NCBI GenBank assembly: GCA_040954595.2
Contig: JBECUI020000029.1
Location: forward strand, 248,001-312,000
DNA from: Balanoglossus misakiensis
Lineage: Eukaryota > Hemichordata
Length of the DNA stretch: 64,000 nucleotides
Reading direction: 5' to 3'
The translations under genes and the position numbers were made by a program. Below the pieces are notes generated by a model, which was not told where the DNA came from, did not search any database, and saw only the letters and a program-made list of their open reading frames with translations. Each line of letters begins with the position of its first letter. The stretch's first letter is position 1. This document shows, piece by piece, positions 33,103 through 46,300 of this stretch.

Positions 33103-33993
33103 TGCATTCCTGGCCCTGGTTTTATTTATGTTTACAGACAATATTGCATTTTTGTACAAGTATTTTAATCAACTATAAATTTTGAATGTGTCATTTACCT
33201 GAACCGGTCATGTTGACCAGAATGATACATTTCTGCCTTCACTCACCCTATAAATATGTGATTGAGACATAGGTCATTTGCATAAGCTAACATACCAGAA
33301 AGTAAGCATATCTGATGTTTTCCCTGTGTCACTGCCATCAAAGTAAAAATTAGACGTTGTGTAGAGCAAACTCCAATTTTTTGTTCTCAATAAACATGGA
33401 TGAATTACATAGAATGTGTTTGTTGTTTACAGTCTTTAAATGACACATTAGATTATGCACTTTACAAAACGTTTCTGAGAAACAAGTGACTAACTAGTTT
33501 CTTTCCACTGTGGCCAACGTGGTTCACTGTTTGTGTCAGAATCTCTCTGTTTTGCAAGGATTTTGAAATCATAGTGGTGACATGCATAGTGAAAATCAGC
33601 TACTTTCAAATGTCCGTCATGTTCATGCTGTAATTGAATTTTCAAAGCTGGGCTGGCGTGTTTTTTCTTATTTACATAAGTATCACACTTTATACATGTA
33701 TCTTCATGGGGTTTTCTGAGTCCCGTATTTAGGTCCTCTCTCACAATTTTACGAAATATCGTATAACTGACAGTTGTTCTTCCCAGAAGAGATTGGTTGG
33801 TTATGAACTCTCGGTGTAACTGCGATATACTGTGGTCCGGCGCCAGGTACGGTTTAAATCGAGGATTCCTGCAGTAGTGAGATTCTACAATTCTGTGCCT
33901 GCGTACGTGTTCAGTGATATCAGTCAGCAAATTTGGATTGAGTTTCCGACGATGCCCTTTGTGTCGGCCCCTTGCATCTGGCATCAGACCAGT
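33103..33993. repeat. 902-bp tandem duplication, second copy (module 2)
   Basis: It starts at the repeated module left end and runs into the intact transposase N-half gene, ending at agaccagt. The gene-free part 33103-33489 is the 3' flank of that gene. Confidence 0.88.
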
Positions 33994-34446
33994 TGAACAG
34001 TGCATCATTTTGCTTAGAACGGTTCTAGTCCGCCTCTCACTAATGCCAAATAATTTCAGGAATGCATTTTTGCAGACAGTAACCGTTTCACCGCCTTCAT
34101 TCACCAGGTGATAACGAACCGATTTCTTGTGTGACTTCATCTGCATATCCATCAGTTTGTAGAGCATCAAGTTCTGTTCATTATACACGCGACCATCAAA
34201 ATATTTTCTCGTGGTGCCTAAAACATGCGTACTCCCAAGCTTCCGCAGACAATTCCCTTGAACGCAGGCGCATTCCAAGGAAAGACTGTCAATATCTGGA
34301 AAAGGGCGATTTTTCCTTGGTTTTTGTCTCGGACACGTCTTTTTAGAATTCCTACGTGGCTTGTTGGCTCGAGCTGACAGTTCGGTTCTGCGTTGCTGCC
34401 ACACAGGAATGGGTTCCCACGCATAAGCAACTCCCCGGCAGGCCAT
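33490..34446 (-). CDS. DDE-like transposase, N-terminal zinc/DNA-binding half (module 2)
   Basis: This 318-aa protein has the same domain order as the module 1 gene: Cys cluster 59-66, HTH-like 124-144, DARGRHK signature from 157, TCIKCD knuckle at 251-254. It has Leu instead of Met at residue 67, and one silent change near the truncated-copy boundary (ccggcgcc rather than ccggtgcc). The start is the ATG in ACCATGG. The divergent partner begins 47 bp away at 34494. Confidence 0.75.
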   Translation of the reverse strand: MACRGVAYAWEPIPVWQQRRTELSARANKPRRNSKKTCPRQKPRKNRPFPDIDSLSLECACVQGNCLRKLGSTHVLGTTRKYFDGRVYNEQNLMLYKLMDMQMKSHKKSVRYHLVNEGGETVTVCKNAFLKLFGISERRTRTVLSKMMHCSTGLMPDARGRHKGHRRKLNPNLLTDITEHVRRHRIVESHYCRNPRFKPYLAPDHSISQLHREFITNQSLLGRTTVSYTIFRKIVREDLNTGLRKPHEDTCIKCDTYVNKKKHASPALKIQLQHEHDGHLKVADFHYACHHYDFKILAKQRDSDTNSEPRWPQWKETS

Positions 34447-34493
34447 GGTCACAGCTGAAGTATTTGTTCAAGTACTGACTGACTAAACGCGGC

Positions 34494-35627
34494 ATGGAAC
34501 AAACGAACGAACGACTTCACGTTCGGAAAAAAAATCGTTGCGAGCTGTTGGGTGCATGCCTCTATAGTTGTCGGCAACCGTTCTTTTTTATTGCTAAACA
34601 ATGCTGTCAGAGCATGGAAGGTGTGGTGGAAAACGAACAGAGGTTTTGTACGACCAACGATTGGATGGTGCTACATATGGACTTCCACAAGTCATTGCCG
34701 GTTCCTAAACTCAGCTCTGAAGACTTTTACTTTAAATCGAAATTGCAAATGAAGCTCCTTGGAATTTACAACGGGACAACGGAAAAGATGCATTGTTATG
34801 TATGGACAGAGCTCGATAGCAGAAAGTCTCCCGATGAAGTTATTACCTGTCTAAATCACTTTTTTTATAACTCGGGTGTGACCAGCAGACATGCAGTTAT
34901 TTACAGCGACAACTGCCGTGCCGAATTCAAGTGTGGGAAGTTAATGTTTTACTATGACTATCTGTTACGAAAGGGCGTGTTTCGACGAATTGACTATAAA
35001 ACTCTTGTGGCTGGACACACGTACTCCACCTGTGACCGAGTTTTTGCGTCCATTGAAAGGCATGCAAGTCGTTTCCAGAGTATAGAGACACCTCACGATT
35101 GGACATCTGTGATTCGAGGATCTTCTCTGAATGGGAACATTGGAGTTACGGAGATGACTCACAGAGACTTTTTCAATTATTCTGATTTCCTGAAAAATGA
35201 GTACGTTGTGCGTTATGCAGATACAAACAATGTAACTTTTTACTACCAAGCCATGCACTATTTTAATTTTGGAGAAGGAGAAAGGCTTGATACCGACGGC
35301 AACCTCAGAACATTTAGTCATGCAGATAAAGTTTGGGTGAGAACATCTCTAGATCCAAGCGAGACCCCGATTGTAGTCGACTTTAGAAAGAAGAAGCAGA
35401 ACCGGCGTTTACAAGATTGTACGCTGAACAAACTTTATCAGGAACGTCGACCACTGGCGAGCAAAGTTTGGCGGGATCTTCAGAGTTTAGCCAAAAATTA
35501 CCTGTCTCCGGAGGCAATAGAATTTTATAGGAATCTACCGCTTCAGGAGAGTAGTGGCACCTCTGCAGACCCGTACGCCTTTCATGATGATGACGACGAC
35601 GATGATGATGATATGGGCGGTGGTTGA
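34494..35627 (+). CDS. DDE-like transposase, catalytic half (module 2)
   Basis: The 377-aa translation is identical to that of 2090-3223, including D63, D139, D181/E188, the basic 299-306 patch and the nine-Asp tail. AATAAA again overlaps the stop codon. Complete preservation between modules 32 kb apart reflects recent amplification or gene conversion, so it is not by itself proof of selection. Confidence 0.78.
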   Translation: MEQTNERLHVRKKNRCELLGACLYSCRQPFFFIAKQCCQSMEGVVENEQRFCTTNDWMVLHMDFHKSLPVPKLSSEDFYFKSKLQMKLLGIYNGTTEKMHCYVWTELDSRKSPDEVITCLNHFFYNSGVTSRHAVIYSDNCRAEFKCGKLMFYYDYLLRKGVFRRIDYKTLVAGHTYSTCDRVFASIERHASRFQSIETPHDWTSVIRGSSLNGNIGVTEMTHRDFFNYSDFLKNEYVVRYADTNNVTFYYQAMHYFNFGEGERLDTDGNLRTFSHADKVWVRTSLDPSETPIVVDFRKKKQNRRLQDCTLNKLYQERRPLASKVWRDLQSLAKNYLSPEAIEFYRNLPLQESSGTSADPYAFHDDDDDDDDDMGGG

Positions 35628-36126
35628 ATAAACTGTCCTTTTCATGACGACAGTGATTTTGGATATTTGATGTGCGTGCACAGTTTATATGTAATATTTT
35701 CACACGAACGAGTTTTGACTGAATTTGATTAAAGAATGTACTCGATAATTAACAAATGTGCTGAATCGTGGTTATTATGTTGTTAATTTTTGTTTGTTTG
35801 TTTGTTTGTTTGTTTGTTTGTTTGTTTGTAAACAATTTCCGTTCATTCAACTGGCTACAAAGTTGGATTTTTGTACTGGGAAGCGATAAACTCGCACATC
35901 AAAACCGGGGAGACTCGATCATTTTTCCCTGCAGGTAGCCTGAAAAGCACCCGGGCAGAGATTACGTCATATATGGTCCACTTTAATACGAAATTATGCA
36001 AATGTGACATTTCACGGAAACGGCGTATATAAAAGCGACCCTGGGCTATTGTTCGGAATGCGTCATCGACGAGAGAGTGACTGATAATTCTTCTACCTCG
36101 AGTCAACCATTCTGTATATACTGAAC
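35628..36126 (+). promoter_or_regulatory. Spacer with (TTTG)n and SET-gene promoter (module 2)
   Basis: No gene is visible. The (TTTG)n tract lies at about 35788-35828. The CRE-like TTACGTCA, octamer ATGCAAAT and TATATAAAA (36026-36034) keep the spacing seen in module 1. Confidence 0.6.
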
Positions 36127-37467
36127 ATGGCTAGCTGGCGCAGGAAGAGACAAGGCAATGTGCGGTCTGTAATCAACGAACGGCACCGCTCAGTTCAGTG
36201 TCCCTTTCTTCAAAAGTGGATCGGTGAGCAATTGGTATTTTCAGGTCGTTCAGAGGATGAAGTCCAGTCCAGTACTGTATTTGAGAGCTACAAATGTTGG
36301 GTTGAAAACTATTCGTCGGCGGACAATCAAGTAATGATTATGGTTACTAAAGCTCGATTTTTCAAGGTGAGAATGATCGCATTTTTCTTTCCCCCCCCCC
36401 CCTCCCTCCCTCCCTCCCTCCCCCAAGGGACTCGTTTTCTGTCTCTTTTAAACCTGTAACTTAACGAAAAGGAAGTTTTTCACATATCTCTTCGTTGACA
36501 CTATAGCAATTTGGAGCGCGGATGCTTCAAGAGAAGAGCGTTACCAAATCAAAGTCGGCCGGGGTTAATATTTATAGAGGTGTTCGTCTGAAAGCTGGTT
36601 CGCGAAGAATCTCAACGGGGAAACCTGAGCACAGTGTACTTCAGACCAGGGCAAGGGCATTTCTTGATGACGCCAGCGTGACCGTTCCGATCGAGGTAAG
36701 AATGGTGTTTTGTTTGGACTAGGACAATAGAACGTTGCAATGAGTGTGTCAATGGGTGTCCAAGTGCAAACGTGGTCTGCTTCTGTCCACAAATGCCATT
36801 AATTTTTGGCAGGATTTATAAAATTGTCAATGAAGAATACAAAAATGAAAAACAACAGTTAATAGCAAACTGGTAGGATTGCAAGGGCTTGTAAAACGGT
36901 ACACACTGTACCAGGAAGTTTGCAACACTAATGAAGAATGTATATGATATATTTAGGTGAGAACTGTTCGCGATCGCCGGGACGCAGGACGGTGCGCGTT
37001 TTCGACGAGGGATATTCAAGCCTGGGACGTCGTCTGCGAATACCGGGGCACGGTTATTAGCGTTGAAGAAGCTAGTCGGCGTGATGAGCTTTACAGGGCA
37101 GAGGGGAAACGACCACGCATGTTCCATCTCTACATTGGAAAGAGACACGTTGTGTGAGTGTATCACTTAGTCGAATATATGGTCATATATTGCAAAGCAT
37201 CTGTCGAAATAGAAAACGTAATATTGTCTATATTTTCCTCATTAACGCAGCATTGACGGATACGATGTCCCAGCCGGTGAAGAAAATTTAGCAGGCCTAA
37301 TAAATCACAGTCAGCAGAACGCCAACTTGGTACCGGTTCGGATCGGAGAGCGCCTGGTTTTCTTTGCAACCAGGAATCTTTGTCAGGGAGTAGAGCTTTT
37401 GTATGATTACGGTGACGGGGGTGAAGAGGATTTCTTCAGTGGTTCTCAAACTTTTCCTGAAAATTAA
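36127..37467 (+). CDS. D5-like winged helix fused to KMT5A-like SET methyltransferase (module 2, four exons)
   Basis: The exons are 36127-36366, 36507-36695, 36957-37153 and 37251-37467. They give the same 280-aa product as module 1, with the winged helix at about 48-110, LINHS at 225-229 and YDYGD at 260-264. Intron 1 is 3 bp longer than in module 1 because of its CCCT/poly-C tract. All splice sites are conserved. Confidence 0.8.
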
Positions 37468-38373
37468 GGCATTAACACATCAACGCTTCGGGGTGTCGTA
37501 ACGGCGGCGCGGCGGGGGGGGGGGGGGGGACGTGAAAATGTTTGTATCAGGAACAAAATTCCCGTGCAAATCACCTTGATCCGGGTGGGTGGACTATTCG
37601 CGACAAATGTTGAAATCATACAAAGCATTTTACTTAATTAACCCATTTTTTTCATTTATTTGTTTACAGTTTACAACGTCATAGAGAAGTTGAACTAGAG
37701 ACTGGATCAGCGTGGGTGACACCATAGTACACCAATGTTTTCTTCAGTTTGATTCAATTGTAATTTAAAACTGAGATTGCCTAACGCTTTCCCAGATTTT
37801 TTTAACCACTGAGAAACTGTGGGTTTTTTTCTGGGTTTTGGTGCGAGGTGATCTCAGTCAGTGGTGTTAATTTAATTAATCATTTTCTTTTCCTATTTAC
37901 GTCGACTGAAATGTATTTTGATAGGTGATAGTCATACCATAAAAAAAATCTTACGGCGCGACTGCCAAAATGTACATTTATTTGTCCGTTCCAAGTTATT
38001 TTGTGTATGTGTGATGGGTGCCGGTGACTGTGCAGGGTTGATTTCCCTAGAGCGACTGTTATATTCGTTTTCCAACGATGATGAATTTACATGTTATTTG
38101 CTTGGCATTTTGACGCAGAGACACTTCTGAAAACACAAACCTATTAATTATGCCACGGGTGTAAATTGATCACATTAAAAGAGGCTTTAGACGTTTGCCG
38201 CGAGCTCCTGGTGGGCAGAATCTTGTCAGCCCAAATTTGACTATAAGTACATAGCCAATGATGTGACGCTCTCCCACATCCTTCGCCGCGCCTTTTCGCT
38301 GATTTACAGCATCTTGCGTAAACACTGTCATTTGATCTTGCTTGGCAGAAGTCAACTTGCTCTATACTACATT
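37468..38373 (+). other. Spacer between SET and nuclease genes (module 2)
   Basis: No gene is recognised. The G run is 16 bases, against 13 in module 1. The acceptor-like tract and the TATAAG at 38242-38247 are retained. Confidence 0.5.
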
Positions 38374-39678
38374 ATGGCGGCCAAGCTCAACTGCATATCA
38401 GATAATGCCAAGGAGCGTTTGAGAGGCATCCTCGCCAGAAGGAGTCGCGTTTCCGGTGACTGTGTGCTCTGGACGGGTGCAGCTTGTCGAAACGGCTATG
38501 GCTCTATTACGTTCAGAGATGAGAACACTCTAACCGCCTATGTCCATCACATTGCACTCCTAATTAACGGAGTGCAATTGGTGGGCAGGCGGTTAGAGTG
38601 TTCTCATCTTTGCAACGAAAAGCTATGCATCCGCCCAGAGCACATTGTCCAGGAAACGCGACTCCTAAACATTTCACGAAAGACGTGCTTTAAATCCCCA
38701 AAAGGGGAGTGTCACCACGATCCCAGGTGCCTAAGGTGAGTAATCCTCTTCTCATTTGATATGTATTGTGTGACCCTGCAGTTGAAACGCTTTCATCAAT
38801 AATTTGCGGCGCGTGGGTAATCTCGGTGTTATTGACAATGCAGCCGGCCCAAACATTTTTAAATTAACACTGTTTCTGACTGTATTAACGAAATGTCCAA
38901 TTTGCAAGTAGCCTATAGACAACCCTTTTGAATGAGTTTTGTCTCGTTGAGATTTTATACATAAGGAACAATCTAGATTTATTTTAGAAGACACTGTTCT
39001 TTTAAAACAGCTAGCATAATACAGCTAAATTTCGGAATTTCCGGACAATTTTCGGAATTCCTTTTAAATTTGAGAAATTTTTCATCAGATATAAGTGTTA
39101 CTATTTATTGGACATGTTTTTATCATTGTTTACTTTTTAAGGTCATTCTCACCCCCCCCCCCCCAAAAAAAGCCGCTTTAGGCTTCATGTTCAGTAAAAA
39201 ATCTGGAAAGTTCAGCTGAATTTTACACTGATCACACATTTTTGGGAAGGTCTGGCGCAAAATAAAGGATGACAAATGTAAATCTAATGTCACATTTGTA
39301 AACCTCTAAGTATTGTACACTCATTCTATTAAGTATATGCAAATAGTACGGATAATTTTTTCGGAATGTGGAATTCCGAAATTAGTTCGGAACGTGTTAG
39401 CAGTGAAGAGATCACCACTGAGGGTTGGAAGGCCTTGCCAGAAATTAACGCGTAAAGTACGCCCTCACAGGCCATGTAAACAAGGTCAAATAAGGCCGTC
39501 TGGCAAACGAATGATTAATTCAACGCGCCATTTGAGCCGAGCTGAGTTGGTCTGAGTTGCGTATCACACAGACTTAGGCTGAATGTCAGTGGAGTAACCA
39601 GTCCGTTTTAGATTTACCAATGATGTGAATTTAATTTCTTCACCCAGAAAAACAGAACACAACTTGTCTGCAACATGA
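38374..39678 (+). CDS. I-PpoI-like His-Cys box nuclease (module 2, two exons)
   Basis: The exons are 38374-38735 and 39648-39678, for 130 aa. All ligand and catalytic residues named for module 1 are present (C30, H78, C80, C85, H90, N99, C105, C113, H115, C119). The intron is 1 bp shorter, from a 13-C run. The coding hairpin lies at 38518-38608, and the possible MITE in the intron at 39025-39385. Confidence 0.82.
38518..38608. repeat. Coding-region hairpin in nuclease exon 1 (module 2)
   Basis: The 22-bp and 10-bp perfect arms are the same as at 6108-6198, with no substitutions in either arm. Confidence 0.95.
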
Positions 39679-39716
39679 TGCTGGAGGTGACACATGACAG
39701 AGAAGTGGATCCGCGT

Positions 39717-40059
39717 TGTCAACACAGATGCCAGCATTCAAAAGGGGAGTGCCACCTGCTAAAATCAACTCATCTGCTGTTGGCCCATTTTACCTGTGGC
39801 AACTGTTCAGAGGAGACAACGTTTATTCCGTGCAAGCCAACACGCAATGTTGGGGTCTACCTGTCAACACAGATGCAAGCATTCATGTGAGTGAGTATCA
39901 GGACTGACCTTGTATTTGCTGAATAATTCATAATGCCTATTTTAGAATTCTTAGAGGCATTTGGAGTTCATTGCCTGGTCAACCAAACTACACCCCTTAA
40001 CAGCTGAAACAAAATGCGTATTGTGTTCATTCATTCATTGCATCAATATATATAGGCAA
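39717..40059 (+). repeat. Diverged proto-satellite at module 3' end (module 2)
   Basis: This is the same sequence as 7308-7650 in the same position after the nuclease stop codon. The possible in-phase alternative nuclease exon would be 39728-39890. Confidence 0.75.
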
Positions 40060-40315
40060 CATGAGTATCAAGTAGCACTATTTGTTTACGATTGTATTCA
40101 TGAAAACTTCCCACTAACAATTCCACAGTTAATATTGAACACATTTATCCAACAAGGTCAAAAGAAAAAGGGAATCTTCTGGTTCCAAAATACGCCACAA
40201 ATGTGGGTCAACATACAGTGAAATATTATGGTGCTCAAATATGCAACATATCAAATCTGTCTCATCAAAGTCATGCTTTAAAAAAGAATTGAAAAGGTAT
40301 TATTTATCCATTTGA
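40060..40315 (+). pseudogene. Relic of a LINE ORF2 C-terminus (module 2)
   Basis: It has the same broken frames as at 7651-7906. The fixed position shows that the insertion is older than the unit amplification. Confidence 0.55.
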
Positions 40316-40359
40316 CTGCTGTATTTTCAGAAGGAAAACAAACTGAATTTGGTTTTTCA

Positions 40360-43300
40360 AGTACCTTATATTTTCTGTAAAATAGACATTTAATTGGCAA
40401 GCCGTCCTGCATCAATTATTAATTGTGTACATGCACTAAAGCGCCCTCACTGCTGGGTGTGTTGTATGGTCTTTAACCCTGTTTCAAATTAGAGTACTTT
40501 CTGCAATTTCAAGACAGATCTTACGTGCCATTGGAGAGCTCCATTGACTGGTCATTCATACTGTTTTCATTCATTCATTGCGGCATCAATATATTTTATC
40601 TATTCTAGCCAAAGAGCTTGGCACCTGTTGAAATGAACTCATCTGCTGTGGGCCAGTTTATTGGTGGCAGTTGAGCTGAGGAGAGCACCTTCCTTCCCGG
40701 CACGCCACCAAGTAAAGTTCCACGCCGCCCACCACAGATGCCAGCATTCATTCATGCGAGTGAGTGTAATTGCAAATTTGCCTATTCTAGATCTGTAATG
40801 GAAATGGAGAAAGTACCTTATATTTTCTGTAAAATAGACATTTAATTGGCAAGCCGTCCTGCATCAATTATTAATTGTGTACATGCACTAAAGCGCCCTC
40901 ACTGCTGGGTGTGTTGTATGGTCTTTAACCCTGTTTCAAATTAGAGTACTTTCTGCAATTTCAAGACAGATCTTACGTGCCATTGGAGAGCTCCATTGAC
41001 TGGTCATTCATACTGTTTTCATTCATTCATTGCGGCATCAATATATTTTATCTATTCTAGCCAAAGAGCTTGGCACCTGTTGAAATGAACTCATCTGCTG
41101 TGGGCCAGTTTATTGGTGGCAGTTGAGCTGAGGAGAGCACCTTCCTTCCCGGCACGCCACCAAGTAAAGTTCCACGCCGCCCACCACAGATGCCAGCATT
41201 CATTCATGCGAGTGAGTGTAATTGCAAATTTGCCTATTCTAGATCTGTAATGGAAATGGAGAAAGTACCTTATATTTTCTGTAAAATAGACATTTAATTG
41301 GCAAGCCGTCCTGCATCAATTATTAATTGTGTACATGCACTAAAGCGCCCTCACTGCTGGGTGTGTTGTATGGTCTTTAACCCTGTTTCAAATTAGAGTA
41401 CTTTCTGCAATTTCAAGACAGATCTTACGTGCCATTGGAGAGCTCCATTGACTGGTCATTCATACTGTTTTCATTCATTCATTGCGGCATCAATATATTT
41501 TATCTATTCTAGCCAAAGAGCTTGGCACCTGTTGAAATGAACTCATCTGCTGTGGGCCAGTTTATTGGTGGCAGTTGAGCTGAGGAGAGCACCTTCCTTC
41601 CCGGCACGCCACCAAGTAAAGTTCCACGCCGCCCACCACAGATGCCAGCATTCATTCATGCGAGTGAGTGTAATTGCAAATTTGCCTATTCTAGATCTGT
41701 AATGGAAATGGAGAAAGTACCTTATATTTTCTGTAAAATAGACATTTAATTGGCAAGCCGTCCTGCATCAATTATTAATTGTGTACATGCACTAAAGCGC
41801 CCTCACTGCTGGGTGTGTTGTATGGTCTTTAACCCTGTTTCAAATTAGAGTACTTTCTGCAATTTCAAGACAGATCTTACGTGCCATTGGAGAGCTCCAT
41901 TGACTGGTCATTCATACTGTTTTCATTCATTCATTGCGGCATCAATATATTTTATCTATTCTAGCCAAAGAGCTTGGCACCTGTTGAAATGAACTCATCT
42001 GCTGTGGGCCAGTTTATTGGTGGCAGTTGAGCTGAGGAGAGCACCTTCCTTCCCGGCACGCCACCAAGTAAAGTTCCACGCCGCCCACCACAGATGCCAG
42101 CATTCATTCATGCGAGTGAGTGTAATTGCAAATTTGCCTATTCTAGATTCTTACGTGCCATTGGAGAGCTCCATTGACTGGTCATTCATACTGTTTTCAT
42201 TCATTCATTGCGGCATCAATATATTTTATCTATTCTAGCCAAAGAGCTTGGCACCTGTTGAAATGAACTCATCTGCTGTGGGCCAGTTTATTGGTGGCAG
42301 TTGAGCTGAGCAGAGCACCTTCCTTCCCGGCACGCCACCAAGTAAAGTTCCACGCCGCCCACCACAGATGCCAGCATTCATTCATGCGAGTGAGTGTAAT
42401 TGCAAATTTGCCTATTCTAGAATCTTACGTGCCATTGGAGAGCTCCATTGACTGGTCATTCATACTGTTTTCATTCATTCATTGCGGCATCAATATATTT
42501 TATCTATTCTAGCCAAAGAGCTTGGCACCTGTTGAAATGAACTCATCTGCTGTGGGCCAGTTTATTGGTGGCAGTTGAGCTGAGGAGAGCACCTTCCTTC
42601 CCGGCACGCCACCAAGTAAAGTTCCACGCCGCCCACCACAGATGCCAGCATTCATTCATGCGAGTGAGTGTAATTGCAAATTTGCCTATTCTAGATCTGT
42701 AATGGAAATGGAGAAAGTACCTTATATTTTCTGTAAAATAGACATTTAATTGGCAAGCCGTCCTGCATCAATTATTAATTGTGTACATGCACTAAAGCGC
42801 CCTCACTGCTGGGTGTGTTGTATGGTCTTTAACCCTGTTTCAAATTAGAGTACTTTCTGCAATTTCAAGACAGATCTTACGTGCCATTGGAGAGCTCCAT
42901 TGACTGGTCATTCATACTGTTTTCATTCATTCATTGCGGCATCAATATATTTTATCTATTCTAGCCAAAGAGCTTGGCACCTGTTGAAATGAACTCATCT
43001 GCTGTGGGCCAGTTTATTGGTGGCAGTTGAGCTGAGGAGAGCACCTTCCTTCCCGGCACGCCACCAAGTAAAGTTCCACGCCGCCCACCACAGATGCCAG
43101 CATTCATTCATGCGAGTGAGTGTAATTGCAAATTTGCCTATTCTAGATCTGTAATGGAAATGGAGAAAGTACCTTATATTTTCTGTAAAATAGACATTTA
43201 ATTGGCAAGCCGTCCTGCATCAATTATTAATTGTGTACATGCACTAAAGCGCCCTCACTGCTGGGTGTGTTGTATGGTCTTTAACCCTGTTTCAAATTAG

Positions 43301-46300
43301 AGTACTTTCTGCAATTTCAAGACAGATCTTACGTGCCATTGGAGAGCTCCATTGACTGGTCATTCATACTGTTTTCATTCATTCATTGCGGCATCAATAT
43401 ATTTTATCTATTCTAGCCAAAGAGCTTGGCACCTGTTGAAATGAACTCATCTGCTGTGGGCCAGTTTATTGGTGGCAGTTGAGCTGAGGAGAGCACCTTC
43501 CTTCCCGGCACGCCACCAAGTAAAGTTCCACGCCGCCCACCACAGATGCCAGCATTCATTCATGCGAGTGAGTGTAATTGCAAATTTGCCTATTCTAGAT
43601 CTGTAATGGAAATGGAGAAAGTACCTTATATTTTCTGTAAAATAGACATTTAATTGGCAAGCCGTCCTGCATCAATTATTAATTGTGTACATGCACTAAA
43701 GCGCCCTCACTGCTGGGTGTGTTGTATGGTCTTTAACCCTGTTTCAAATTAGAGTACTTTCTGCAATTTCAAGACAGATCTTACGTGCCATTGGAGAGCT
43801 CCATTGACTGGTCATTCATACTGTTTTCATTCATTCATTGCGGCATCAATATATTTTATCTATTCTAGCCAAAGAGCTTGGCACCTGTTGAAATGAACTC
43901 ATCTGCTGTGGGCCAGTTTATTGGTGGCAGTTGAGCTGAGGAGAGCACCTTCCTTCCCGGCACGCCACCAAGTAAAGTTCCACGCCGCCCACCACAGATG
44001 CCAGCATTCATTCATGCGAGTGAGTGTAATTGCAAATTTGCCTATTCTAGATCTGTAATGGAAATGGAGAAAGTACCTTATATTTTCTGTAAAATAGACA
44101 TTTAATTGGCAAGCCGTCCTGCATCAATTATTAATTGTGTACATGCACTAAAGCGCCCTCACTGCTGGGTGTGTTGTATGGTCTTTAACCCTGTTTCAAA
44201 TTAGAGTACTTTCTGCAATTTCAAGACAGATCTTACGTGCCATTGGAGAGCTCCATTGACTGGTCATTCATACTGTTTTCATTCATTCATTGCGGCATCA
44301 ATATATTTTATCTATTCTAGCCAAAGAGCTTGGCACCTGTTGAAATGAACTCATCTGCTGTGGGCCAGTTTATTGGTGGCAGTTGAGCTGAGGAGAGCAC
44401 CTTCCTTCCCGGCACGCCACCAAGTAAAGTTCCACGCCGCCCACCACAGATGCCAGCATTCATTCATGCGAGTGAGTGTAATTGCAAATTTGCCTATTCT
44501 AGATCTGTAATGGAAATGGAGAAAGTACCTTATATTTTCTGTAAAATAGACATTTAATTGGCAAGCCGTCCTGCATCAATTATTAATTGTGTACATGCAC
44601 TAAAGCGCCCTCACTGCTGGGTGTGTTGTATGGTCTTTAACCCTGTTTCAAATTAGAGTACTTTCTGCAATTTCAAGACAGATCTTACGTGCCATTGGAG
44701 AGCTCCATTGACTGGTCATTCATACTGTTTTCATTCATTCATTGCGGCATCAATATATTTTATCTATTCTAGCCAAAGAGCTTGGCACCTGTTGAAATGA
44801 ACTCATCTGCTGTGGGCCAGTTTATTGGTGGCAGTTGAGCTGAGGAGAGCACCTTCCTTCCCGGCACGCCACCAAGTAAAGTTCCACGCCGCCCACCACA
44901 GATGCCAGCATTCATTCATGCGAGTGAGTGTAATTGCAAATTTGCCTATTCTAGATCTGTAATGGAAATGGAGAAAGTACCTTATATTTTCTGTAAAATA
45001 GACATTTAATTGGCAAGCCGTCCTGCATCAATTATTAATTGTGTACATGCACTAAAGCGCCCTCACTGCTGGGTGTGTTGTATGGTCTTTAACCCTGTTT
45101 CAAATTAGAGTACTTTCTGCAATTTCAAGACAGATCTTACGTGCCATTGGAGAGCTCCATTGACTGGTCATTCATACTGTTTTCATTCATTCATTGCGGC
45201 ATCAATATATTTTATCTATTCTAGCCAAAGAGCTTGGCACCTGTTGAAATGAACTCATCTGCTGTGGGCCAGTTTATTGGTGGCAGTTGAGCTGAGGAGA
45301 GCACCTTCCTTCCCGGCACGCCACCAAGTAAAGTTCCACGCCGCCCACCACAGATGCCAGCATTCATTCATGCGAGTGAGTGTAATTGCAAATTTGCCTA
45401 TTCTAGATCTGTAATGGAAATGGAGAAAGTACCTTATATTTTCTGTAAAATAGACATTTAATTGGCAAGCCGTCCTGCATCAATTATGAATTGTGTACAT
45501 GCACTAAAGCGCCCTCACTGCTGGGTGTGTTGTATGGTCTTTAACCCTGTTTCAAATTAGAGTACTTTCTGCAATTTCAAGACAGATCTTACGTGCCATT
45601 GGAGAGCTCCATTGACTGGTCATTCATACTGTTTTCATTCATTCATTGCGGCATCAATATATTTTATCTATTCTAGCCAAAGAGCTTGGCACCTGTTGAA
45701 ATGAACTCATCTGCTGTGGGCCAGTTTATTGGTGGCAGTTGAGCTGAGGAGAGCACCTTCCTTCCCGGCACGCCACCAAGTAAAGTTCCACGCCGCCCAC
45801 CACAGATGCCAGCATTCATTCATGCGAGTGAGTGTAATTGCAAATTTGCCTATTCTAGATCTGTAATGGAAATGGAGAAAGTACCTTATATTTTCTGTAA
45901 AATAGACATTTAATTGGCAAGCCGTCCTGCATCAATTATGAATTGTGTACATGCACTAAAGCGCCCTCACTGCTGGGTGTGTTGTATGGTCTTTAACCCT
46001 GTTTCAAATTAGAGTACTTTCTGCAATTTCAAGACAGATCTTACGTGCCATTGGAGAGCTCCATTGACTGGTCATTCATACTGTTTTCATTCATTCATTG
46101 CGGCATCAATATATTTTATCTATTCTAGCCAAAGAGCTTGGCACCTGTTGAAATGAACTCATCTGCTGTGGGCCAGTTTATTGGTGGCAGTTGAGCTGAG
46201 CAGAGCACCTTCCTTCCCGGCACGCCACCAAGTAAAGTTCCACGCCGCCCACCACAGATGCCAGCATTCATTCATGCGAGTGAGTGTAATTGCAAATTTG